The notes beneath the pieces are model-generated. The model was not told where the DNA came from. It searched no databases and saw only the letters and a list, made by a program, of their open reading frames with translations. A program made the position numbers and the translations under genes. Source: DASXYG01 sp036502625 (GTDB lineage: Bacteria; Actinomycetota; Actinomycetes; Streptosporangiales; Streptosporangiaceae). From it: 46,683 bases of DNA. The stretch covers positions 1 through 46,683 of the forward strand of contig DASXYG010000090.1 in NCBI GenBank assembly GCA_036502625.1, read 5' to 3'. How positions within the stretch are numbered: the stretch's first letter is position 1; each line of letters starts with the position of its first letter. Positions 14,941-21,635 of this stretch are shown here, in pieces.

Positions 14941-16446
14941 ATGGACGACGAACGGCTGATCGCGGGGCGCTACCGGCTGGTCGAGCCCATCGGCCGCGGC
15001 GGCATGGGCGTCGTCTGGCGGGCGACCGACACCCTGCTGCACCGCGACGTCGCGATCAAGGAGGTGCGCGTCGCCGGCATCGACGACCCGCACGAGCGCG
15101 ACCAGGTCTACCAGCGCACGCTCCGCGAGGCGCGGCTGGCCGCCGGCCTGCACCACCCCGGGATCGTCACCATCCACGACGTCGTCACCGACGACGACCG
15201 CCCGTGGATCGTCATGGAGCGCATCGACGCCCGGTCGCTGGACACCGTCCTGGCCGAGGACGGGCCGCTGCCGCCGGACCGCGCGGCGCGCGTCGCGCTG
15301 AACGTCCTCGACGCCCTCGGCGCCGCCCACGCCGTGGGCGTCCTGCACCGCGACGTCAAGCCGGGCAACATCCTGGTGCTGCCCGGCGACCGGGTCGTGC
15401 TGACCGACTTCGGCATCGCCACCAACCCGGCCGACACGGGGCTGACGCGGTCCGGCGCGATCGTCGGCTCGCCGGAGTACCTCGCGCCCGAGCGCATCGG
15501 CGAGCACCCCGCGACGGCGGCCTCGGACATCTGGTCGCTCGGCGCGACGCTGTTCGCGATGACCGAGGGCTACGGGCCGTTCAAGCGCGACTCCGTGATG
15601 GCCACCCTGGGCGCGATCGCCACGACCACGGCGCCCGAGGCGCGCCACGCGGGCCCGCTGCGCCCGACCATCGCGGCGATGCTGGCGCGCGACCCGGACG
15701 ACCGCATGACACCCGAGGCGGTCAGGGACGCGCTGACCGCGGCGCTCGGCGAGCCGTCGGCCGACGGCGTCGCGACCGTACGGGACGCGCCGCGCACGCT
15801 GGTCGACGTCGAGCCGGGCACCGTACGCAGGCGCCGGCCGTGGGCGGCGGCCGGCGCGGTGGCGGCGCTGGTGGTGCTGCTCGGCGGCGGCATCTGGTAC
15901 GCGCTGGCCCATCCGGGCAGGGGCGGCCCGATCGCCGGGCGGACCACCGCGCCCGGCGCGACGCAGACGCCGCCGCCCGGCATCGCCGACTGGCTGTCCA
16001 GCCCCACGCCCGCCGCCACGCCGTCGAACCCGGACGACCGCTACCGCGACCCGGCGGGGCGGTTCACCATCGACTTCGACAGCGCCTGCCCGGGCGGCGA
16101 CCCGGAGGTGCTGATCCCGCCGTCCTGCCTGGCCACCCCGTACCACCTGGAGGTGACGGTGGACAAGGTCAAGCCGACGGCCCCGGGCGCGCTGATCCAG
16201 CAGGACTACCGCACCAGGGCCTCCTCAGACTCCTACATCAGGTACGGCACCGGGGCGTTCCTCGGCTTCGACGCGGCCAGCCGCGAGTTCACGTACGACC
16301 AGGGCGGCGAAACGATGCACGAGTTCGAGCTGATCGTGTTCACCGCGAAGCACCGGTACGACCTCACCCTGTGGGCGGCCGATTTCGCGTGGGGGCAGAA
16401 CAAGGGGGACATCAATTCGGTGATCGGCAGCTTCCGCCCGACGTGA
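14941..16446 (+). CDS. Membrane-anchored Ser/Thr protein kinase (PknB-like, no PASTA domains)
   Basis: 501 residues. The kinase domain spans about 10-270: glycine loop GRGGMG, Lys40 in VAIKEV, Glu in the C-helix, catalytic HRDVKPGN with Asp138, DFG with Asp156, and APE-like SPEYLAPE. All catalytic residues are present, so it should be active. A single helix follows near 301-323 (WAAAGAVAALVVLLGGGIWY). The outer part has a Pro/Thr-rich linker and a folded domain with two Cys (DSACPGGDPEVLIPPSC), unlike PASTA sensors. The protein lies immediately after a voltage-gated channel gene; a functional link is inference. ATG 14941 has a -10 hexamer 7 bases upstream. A perfect hairpin follows its stop. 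Confidence 0.92.
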   Translation: MDDERLIAGRYRLVEPIGRGGMGVVWRATDTLLHRDVAIKEVRVAGIDDPHERDQVYQRTLREARLAAGLHHPGIVTIHDVVTDDDRPWIVMERIDARSLDTVLAEDGPLPPDRAARVALNVLDALGAAHAVGVLHRDVKPGNILVLPGDRVVLTDFGIATNPADTGLTRSGAIVGSPEYLAPERIGEHPATAASDIWSLGATLFAMTEGYGPFKRDSVMATLGAIATTTAPEARHAGPLRPTIAAMLARDPDDRMTPEAVRDALTAALGEPSADGVATVRDAPRTLVDVEPGTVRRRRPWAAAGAVAALVVLLGGGIWYALAHPGRGGPIAGRTTAPGATQTPPPGIADWLSSPTPAATPSNPDDRYRDPAGRFTIDFDSACPGGDPEVLIPPSCLATPYHLEVTVDKVKPTAPGALIQQDYRTRASSDSYIRYGTGAFLGFDAASREFTYDQGGETMHEFELIVFTAKHRYDLTLWAADFAWGQNKGDINSVIGSFRPT

Positions 16447-16644
16447 CGGCGCCGGACTGCGCGCGCGCAGTCCGGCGGTGCCGCAGTCGCAGGTCAGCTC
16501 GGTCTCCTCGGCGGCGTCGTGGCGGCCGGAGGCGCAGACGAACCTGTCGGCGATCACGTCGTACGTGCCGCGCGGCGCACACGCCGCGCGCAGCAGCGCC
16601 CGCACCCACCCCGTGGCGCGCCGCAGGGCACCCGGAACGGACAT
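16225..16644 (-). CDS. Small Cys-containing protein antisense to the kinase 3' end (tentative)
   Basis: The first 60 or so residues look coding: MSVPGALRRATGWVRALLRA, then ADRFVCASGRHDAAEETELT and a CDCGTAGL end with strong third-position GC bias. ATG 16644 follows AGAGGGGGG, and a TAGGGT hexamer on the minus strand (16679-16674) is at a plausible distance. Beyond about 16450 the frame enters the kinase terminator hairpin and the kinase gene antisense, where the codon bias is lost, and no stop appears until 16225. Either the native stop has been lost or the real protein ends differently. The paired cysteines suggest a small metal-binding protein; I do not recognise the family. Confidence 0.4.
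   Translation of the reverse strand: MSVPGALRRATGWVRALLRAACAPRGTYDVIADRFVCASGRHDAAEETELTCDCGTAGLRARSPAPSRRAEAADHRIDVPLVLPPREIGRPQGEVVPVLRGEHDQLELVHRFAALVVRELAAGRVEAEERPGAVPDVGV
16450..16477. terminator. Perfect hairpin after the kinase gene
   Basis: 11-bp arms (16450-16460 and 16467-16477) around GCGCGC, beginning 4 bases after the kinase stop. It can act on both strands and also lies inside the tentative minus-strand frame at 16225-16644. Confidence 0.7.
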
Positions 16645-16760
16645 CGTGGCCCCCCTCTGTATCCGGATCGTTGACCCTACGGTCACGCACCGTGCTGTGT
16701 ACGGGGTTTCCCGATCCTGTGCGCCACCCGTCAAGCCGCCGCGCCGTGCCGCCGCGGCCC

Positions 16761-16815
16761 GCACAGGGGTTTCACAGGTGCGGCCAAGTGTGGGCACAGG
16801 CCGGGCGGTGAACCT
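16761..16815 (+). promoter_or_regulatory. Four 11-bp-phased CACAG repeats and -10 box of the two-component operon
   Basis: CACAG (16762), CACAG (16773), CCAAG (16784) and CACAG (16795) recur at exact 11-bp steps. The last unit ends at 16804; 5 bases later GAACCT (16810-16815) fits the nAnnnT -10 pattern, and ATG 16822 follows after 6 bases. This is the geometry of an OmpR-family activator site taking the place of a -35 element. The same design is found at 21549 and 23753. Confidence 0.72.
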
Positions 16816-16821
16816 GGTGGT

Positions 16822-17577
16822 ATGACCATGCCGAGACCCGCCGAACCGTCGCCGCGCGGCCAGGCCGAGCTGCGCCGCGCGGACGGGCAGCCGGTCCGGG
16901 TCCTCGTGGTGGACGACGAGCCGACCCTCACCGACCTGATGTCGATGGCGCTGCGTTACGAGGGCTGCGATGTGCGGACCGCCGCGGACGGCCTGGCCGC
17001 CGTGCGCTCGGCCCGCGAGATGCGCCCGGACGTCGTCGTCCTCGACGTCATGCTGCCCGACATGGACGGCCTTGAGGTGCTGCGCCGGCTGCGCGCCGAC
17101 GTGCCGGACGTCCCCGTCCTGTTCCTCACGGCGAAGGACGCCGTCGAGGACCGCCTCGCCGGGCTCACCGCGGGTGGCGACGACTACGTCACGAAGCCGT
17201 TCAGCCTGGAGGAGGTCATCGCCCGGCTGCGCGGCCTGATGCGCCGTGCCCGCGTGACCGCGGTCCGTGACGATACGCTGCTCGTCGTGGGCGACCTGAC
17301 GCTGGACGAGGACAGCTACGAGGTGCACCGCGGCGGCGCCGCCGTACGCCTGACCGCCACCGAGTTCGAGCTGCTGCGCTTCCTGATGCTCAACCCGCGG
17401 CGGGTGCTCAGCAAGCGGCAGATCCTCGACCGCGTGTGGGACTACGACTTCGGCGGCCAGGACAACGTCGTCGAGCTGTACATCTCCTACCTGCGCAAGA
17501 AGATCGACGCCGGCCGCGCCCCCATGATCCACACCGTGCGCGGCGCCGGCTACGTCCTGAAGCCCGCGACGAGCTGA
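16822..17577 (+). CDS. OmpR/PhoB family response regulator
   Basis: 251 residues. The receiver domain starts after an 18-residue polar extension: RVLVVDDEPTLTDL, phospho-acceptor Asp75 in VVVLDVMLPDMDG, conserved Thr in LFLTAKD and Lys in YVTKPFSLEE. A linker leads to the winged helix (LTLDEDSYEVHRGG, LTATEFELLRFLML, KRQILDRVWDYDFG, YISYLRKKIDAG, HTVRGAGYVLKP). ATG 16822 is preferred to ATG 16828 because a GAACCT hexamer lies 6 bases upstream, implying a leaderless message. The sensor kinase gene follows after two bases. Its promoter bears four CACAG-like repeats that also occur before two glycosyltransferase genes, so it probably controls them and itself. Confidence 0.95.
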   Translation: MTMPRPAEPSPRGQAELRRADGQPVRVLVVDDEPTLTDLMSMALRYEGCDVRTAADGLAAVRSAREMRPDVVVLDVMLPDMDGLEVLRRLRADVPDVPVLFLTAKDAVEDRLAGLTAGGDDYVTKPFSLEEVIARLRGLMRRARVTAVRDDTLLVVGDLTLDEDSYEVHRGGAAVRLTATEFELLRFLMLNPRRVLSKRQILDRVWDYDFGGQDNVVELYISYLRKKIDAGRAPMIHTVRGAGYVLKPATS

Positions 17578-17579
17578 CG

Positions 17580-19094
17580 ATGCGCGGCGCGGCACGGGGA
17601 TGGTGGCCGCGGTCGCTGCTGTCGCGGCTGACCGTCGTGGTGATCGCGCTGCTCGCCGCGGTGTGCCTGCTGATCGGCGTGGCCAGCCAGTTCGCGCTGC
17701 GCGGCTTCCTCGTCCACCAGCTCGACGAGCAACTGACCGCCGCGAGCGTACGGGCCAGCGCGTTCGCCCACCCGCCCGGCGATGCGCGGTTCCGGGCGCA
17801 GCGCCGGCACGAACAGCCGTTCCCGCCCGGCCAGGCGGCCGGCACCCTCACGGCCTGGCTCGGCGACGGCACCGTGCGCGGCGCCGTCCTCGACGACTCC
17901 GGCAAGCCGCGCGAGCTGACGGCCGCGCAGGAGTCCCGCCTCACCGACCTGCGCACGGGCGGCCCCGCCATCACGCGCGACGTCGGGAGCCTGGGCGCGT
18001 ACCGGCTGATCGCCGCCCGCATGCCGGACGGCACCGTGCAGGTCACCGGGCTGCCGCTGCGCGGAATGTCCGACACGCTGTACCGCCTCGGGCTGATCGA
18101 GATCGTCGTCGCGGCGGTCGCGCTCGTCGTGGCCGGGCTCGCGGCCACCGTCGTCATCCGGCTCAACCTGCGCCCGCTGCGCCGGGTCGCCGCCGCCGCG
18201 AGCCGCGTCACGGAGCTGCCGCTGGACCGGGGCGACGTCGCGCCCGTCGAGCGCGTCCCGGACGCCGACACGGATCCGCGTACGGAGGTGGGCCGGGTCG
18301 GCGCGGCGCTGAACCGCATGCTCGGCCACGTCACGGCCGCGCTGAACGCCCGCCACGCCAGCGAGACGCGCGTCCGCAGGTTCGTCGCCGACGCCAGCCA
18401 CGAGCTGCGCACACCGCTGGCCGCGATCCGCGGCTACGCCGAGCTGACGCGCCGCCGCCGCGCCGAGGCGCCGCCGGACATCGCGCACGCGATGCGCCGC
18501 GTCGAGTCGGAGGCCGTACGGATGACCGTGCTGGTCGACGACCTGCTGCTGCTCGCCAAGCTCGACTCGGGCCGCCCGCTGGCCCGCGAGCCCGTCGACC
18601 TGTCGCAGCTCACGGTCGACGCCGTCAGCGACGCGCACGCCGCGGGCCCGGACCACCACTGGCGGCTCGACCTGCCCGAGGAGCCGGTCGTCGTGCCCGG
18701 CGACGGCGCGCGGCTGCACCAGGTGCTGGCCAACCTGCTGGCCAACGCGCGGACGCACACCCCGCCCGGCACCACCGTCACCACCACGCTCGGCATCAGG
18801 CCGGGGGAGCGCGCCGCGGTGCTCGCGGTCGCCGACGGCGGGCCCGGCATACCGCCCGCGCTGCTCCCGGAGATCTTCGAGCGGTTCGCCCGCGGCGACG
18901 CGTCCCGCACCCGCGCGAACCGGGCGTACGGGACGGCGTTCGCGCCGAACGGCGACGCGGCGCCCGGCGGCACCGGGCTGGGGCTGGCGATCGTCGCCGC
19001 GGTCGTGGAGTCCCACCACGGCACGGTGACCGCCGAGAGCGTCCCCGGCCGTACGGCGTTCACGATCACCCTGCCGCTCGACGCCCCGGCCTGA
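17580..19094 (+). CDS. Sensor histidine kinase partner of the 16822 regulator
   Basis: 504 residues. Helix one (LTVVVIALLAAVCLLIGVAS) and helix two (LIEIVVAAVALVVAGLAATV) bracket an outer domain of about 120 residues. A HAMP segment follows (RLNLRPLRRVAAAASRVTEL). The dimerisation helix holds His274 in ADASHELRTPLAAI. The ATPase part has the N box (VLANLLANARTHTP), G1 (VADGGPGIPP), F box (IFERFARGD) and G2 (GGTGLGLAIV). Between F and G2 there is an unusually long insert (RTRANRAYGTAFAPNGDAAP). The domain order matches MprB/TcrY-type envelope-stress kinases. The ATG at 17580 is two bases after the regulator stop, so the two are co-translated. The signal sensed is not apparent. Confidence 0.94.
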   Translation: MRGAARGWWPRSLLSRLTVVVIALLAAVCLLIGVASQFALRGFLVHQLDEQLTAASVRASAFAHPPGDARFRAQRRHEQPFPPGQAAGTLTAWLGDGTVRGAVLDDSGKPRELTAAQESRLTDLRTGGPAITRDVGSLGAYRLIAARMPDGTVQVTGLPLRGMSDTLYRLGLIEIVVAAVALVVAGLAATVVIRLNLRPLRRVAAAASRVTELPLDRGDVAPVERVPDADTDPRTEVGRVGAALNRMLGHVTAALNARHASETRVRRFVADASHELRTPLAAIRGYAELTRRRRAEAPPDIAHAMRRVESEAVRMTVLVDDLLLLAKLDSGRPLAREPVDLSQLTVDAVSDAHAAGPDHHWRLDLPEEPVVVPGDGARLHQVLANLLANARTHTPPGTTVTTTLGIRPGERAAVLAVADGGPGIPPALLPEIFERFARGDASRTRANRAYGTAFAPNGDAAPGGTGLGLAIVAAVVESHHGTVTAESVPGRTAFTITLPLDAPA

Positions 19095-19121
19095 ACCCGG
19101 CCGGGACGGCGGCGCCCGCAC

Positions 19122-19149
19122 TTTCGTGTTAGTCTCGATTATCATGAAA
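19122..19149. promoter_or_regulatory. Leaderless promoter and candidate operator of the TetR gene
   Basis: TAGTCT (19130-19135) is 8 bases before ATG 19144. TTTCGTG (19122-19128) and CATGAAA (19143-19149) match as an inverted repeat in 6 of 7 positions and enclose the -10 box, as expected for TetR autorepression. Confidence 0.5.
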
Positions 19150-19725
19150 AGGCCGTACACGATGCGCGCGCGTGCCGAGTCCGTCGAGGCGACCCGCCGC
19201 AAGACGCTCGACGCCGCCGTGCGGCTGCTCAAGGCCAGGCTCAGGTCCGACGTCCGGTTGGAGGACGTCGCGGCCGAGGCGGGCGTCAGCGTGCCGACCG
19301 TGCTGCGGGCGTTCGGCAGCCGCAAGGCGCTGCTCGACGAGGCGCTCTCGGGCGCGCTGGAGTCCATGGGCGCGGAGCTGCGGCGCCCCGAGCCGGGGGA
19401 CGTACCGGGATCGGTGGCGTCCTGGTTCGACCACTACGAGGAGTTCGGCGACGCGGTGGTGCGCAACCTCGCGGAGGAGTCCGACCTCGCGGTGGCGCCG
19501 ATCGTGAAGATCGGCCGCGCCCGCCATCGCGAGCACGTCGAGCGGCAGTTCGCCGCGTGGCTGTCCGGCCTGCCCGCGGGCCGCCGCCGCTCGCTCGTCG
19601 ACGCCCTGGTCTGCGCCACCGACGTCTACACCTGGAAGCTGCTGCGGCGGGACATGGGGCGTTCGCGCGCGGCCGCCGAGGCCGCGGTCACGATGATGAT
19701 CCGATCACTGCTCGGAGGCGAGTGA
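19144..19725 (+). CDS. TetR family transcriptional regulator
   Basis: 193 residues. The N-terminal helix-turn-helix is typical: RKTLDAAVRLLKARLRSDVR, then LEDVAAEAGVSVPTVLRAFG and SRKALLDEAL. The rest is helical and ligand-binding in type (SWFDHYEEFGDAVVRNLAEE, LVDALVCATDVYTWKLLRRD). ATG 19144 has a TAGTCT hexamer 8 bases upstream and the frame before it is short. A glycosyltransferase gene starts one base after its stop, so the repressor probably regulates its own operon in response to a small molecule, perhaps the substrate of that enzyme. The inverted repeat around its -10 box is the likely operator. Confidence 0.88.
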   Translation: MKRPYTMRARAESVEATRRKTLDAAVRLLKARLRSDVRLEDVAAEAGVSVPTVLRAFGSRKALLDEALSGALESMGAELRRPEPGDVPGSVASWFDHYEEFGDAVVRNLAEESDLAVAPIVKIGRARHREHVERQFAAWLSGLPAGRRRSLVDALVCATDVYTWKLLRRDMGRSRAAAEAAVTMMIRSLLGGE

Positions 19726-19726
19726 G

Positions 19727-20872
19727 ATGTCCCGAATGCTGGTGCTGACGTGGGACGGCGCGGGGAACCAGGTGCCGATGGCCGCGCTCGGCGCGGAACT
19801 GGCCGCACGCGGCCACGAGATCACGGTCGCGGGCTACGCGAGCCAGCTCGGCCGGTTCGTCCGGCACGGCTTCGACTTCCGTACGCTGCCGCGCGCCGAC
19901 GCCGGCTACCCCGCGGAGCCGCCGCCTGAGGGCTGGATCCCGGCGCTCGTCGACTCCGTTTGGGCGTGCCCGGCGCACCTCGACGACGTCGAGGACGTGC
20001 TGCGCGACGGCGGCTACTCCGCGGTGGTCGCCGACTGCCTGATGTTCGGCGCGCTCGCCCGCCTGGAGACGTCCGACGTGCCCACCGCCGTGCTGGTGCA
20101 CAGCGCGCCCGGCGCGCTCACACCGCCCGGCGAGCCGATGGAGGCGATGCTGCTCCCCGCGGTGAACGCGGTGCGCGAGCGCGCCGGCCTCCAGGCGGTC
20201 ATCCGGCTCTGGGACGCCTGGGCGCCGTTCACCACCATCTGCGCCAGCATCACCGAGCTCGACCCGCTCGACGGGAAGGTGCCGGACGCGTACCCGTACG
20301 TCGGGCCGCTGTTCGAGCACGCCGCGCCGTCCGGCATGCGCCTTCCGTGGGGCGCCGCCGATCCGCGCCCGCTCGTCGTGGCGAGCTTCTCCACCGGCCC
20401 CGCCTGGGACCAGGAGTCCCGCATCCAGCGCACCCTCGACGCGGTCGCCGGCCTGCCGTACCGGGCGGTCGTCACCACGGCGCACACCGACGGCGCGGCG
20501 CTGCGCGTGCCCGGCAACGCGGTCACCCGGCGCTGGGTGCCGCACGGGGAGCTGCTGCCCGGCGCGGCCGCGACCGTCACCCACGCCGGCCACGGCACGG
20601 TGGCCGCGTCGCTGGCGTACGGCGTGCCGGTCGTGTGCCTGCCGAACCCGGCCGCCGACCAGCCGGCGCTCGCCGCGCGCGTCGCCGAGCTCGGCGCCGG
20701 CATCGCGCTCGACGGCGAGGCGGCCACGCCCGGGGAGATCGCCGCGGCCGTACGGACCGTCACCGAGGACCCCGCCTACCGCACCGCGGCCGCGGCGCTG
20801 GCCGCGCGCATCGCCACCGCGCCGGGCGTGGCCGCGGCGGCCGACCTCATCGAGCGGCCGCGCCCGTGGTGA
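19727..20872 (+). CDS. GT1 family (MGT-like) UDP-glycosyltransferase
   Basis: 381 residues in the GT-B fold. The N-terminal acceptor domain opens MLVLTWDGAGNQVPMAALGA (glycosyltransferases of this kind start with a G-H/N-x-x-P motif). The C-terminal donor domain has RRWVPHGELLPGAAATVTHA and GHGTVAASLAYGVPVVCLPN followed by PAADQPALAARV, the nucleotide-sugar signature of macrolide and secondary-metabolite glycosyltransferases. Such enzymes glycosylate natural products or inactivate macrolides. The link to a TetR gene one base upstream suggests an inducible detoxification unit; the acceptor is unknown. ATG 19727 follows GGAGG. The 3' end overlaps the convergent TMEM175-like gene by 26 bases. 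Confidence 0.88.
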   Translation: MSRMLVLTWDGAGNQVPMAALGAELAARGHEITVAGYASQLGRFVRHGFDFRTLPRADAGYPAEPPPEGWIPALVDSVWACPAHLDDVEDVLRDGGYSAVVADCLMFGALARLETSDVPTAVLVHSAPGALTPPGEPMEAMLLPAVNAVRERAGLQAVIRLWDAWAPFTTICASITELDPLDGKVPDAYPYVGPLFEHAAPSGMRLPWGAADPRPLVVASFSTGPAWDQESRIQRTLDAVAGLPYRAVVTTAHTDGAALRVPGNAVTRRWVPHGELLPGAAATVTHAGHGTVAASLAYGVPVVCLPNPAADQPALAARVAELGAGIALDGEAATPGEIAAAVRTVTEDPAYRTAAAALAARIATAPGVAAAADLIERPRPW

Positions 20873-21479
20873 ACCTGCGCTCCAGCACCCGCTCGACCGG
20901 CCCGGTCAGCAGGAGCAGCAGCATCGGGTAGTACGACAGCGCGGGGAACGCCATGACCAGGATGAACGCCAGGAGGAGCGATCCGGTCGGCACGATCTCG
21001 CCGAACCGGTGCCGCACGAGCGGCGCCCCCTCCTTCGCCAGGCCGCGGCGCCGCACGACGATCGTCATCGCGCTCGCGAACAGGCTCGTCGCCAGCACCG
21101 TGCCGATGTAGAACCCGGTGGTGAACCGGTCGTGGCTGTAGCCGCCGGTCACCTCGGTCGGGAACGGCAGCACGACGATCGTCAGCAGCCAGCCGAAGTT
21201 CAGCAGGAGCAGCGTGTTGTTGCCGGACTTGACCTGGGAGAACAATTGGTGGTGCACGATCCACAGCCGGGCGATCACCGCGAAGCTCAGCAGGAAGGCG
21301 TAGATCTTCCACTGGTTCTCGGCGATCAGCTCAAGCGGCGGCGTATGCCGCGCCACACCCTCGGGCACGGCCTCGGTCAACGGCAGGATCAGCAGCGTCA
21401 GCGCGATCGCCACGACCGCGTCACTGAAGAACACCATCCGCTCGGGAGAGCGCTCCATGTCGTCGTCCGCCATCGCCAT
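20847..21479 (-). CDS. TMEM175/DUF1211 family potassium channel-like protein
   Basis: 210 residues with six predicted helices. Helix one holds the family signature RMVFFSDAVVAIALTLLIL (R-x3-FSD-x3-AI-x2-TLL), which lines the pore in bacterial and lysosomal TMEM175 channels. Further features are WIVHHQLFSQVKSGNNTLLL and LNFGWLLTIVVLPFPTEV, also conserved in this family. Bacterial members are potassium-selective leak channels that work as tetramers. ATG 21479 is chosen with GGAGG 11 bases upstream; ATG 21473 and GTG 21491 are alternatives. It stands between the glycosyltransferase genes but on the opposite strand and is probably unrelated to them. Confidence 0.88.
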   Translation of the reverse strand: MAMADDDMERSPERMVFFSDAVVAIALTLLILPLTEAVPEGVARHTPPLELIAENQWKIYAFLLSFAVIARLWIVHHQLFSQVKSGNNTLLLLNFGWLLTIVVLPFPTEVTGGYSHDRFTTGFYIGTVLATSLFASAMTIVVRRRGLAKEGAPLVRHRFGEIVPTGSLLLAFILVMAFPALSYYPMLLLLLTGPVERVLERRFTTGAAAR

Positions 21480-21548
21480 GCCCGCCGCCACCTCCGGTCG
21501 AAAAAGCCGGGCTGAGCCTATACCGGCCGCGCCCCGCTCGTACGCCGC

Positions 21549-21603
21549 TCACAGCCGGGCCTCAGGCGTGGCACAGGGCAGGGATAGCGGGGGCGGTGAT
21601 CGT
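21549..21603 (+). promoter_or_regulatory. Four 11-bp-phased CACAG repeats and -10 box before the first ykcB-like gene
   Basis: CACAG (21550), CTCAG (21561), CACAG (21572) and GATAG (21583) recur at exact 11-bp steps. The last unit ends at 21592, and 5 bases later comes GATCGT (21598-21603), an nAnnnT -10 hexamer. The layout equals that before the response regulator at 16822. Transcription would start about 25 bases before the gene. Confidence 0.7.
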
Positions 21604-21635
21604 GTACTCCGGAGCACCACGATCGGAGGACACCG

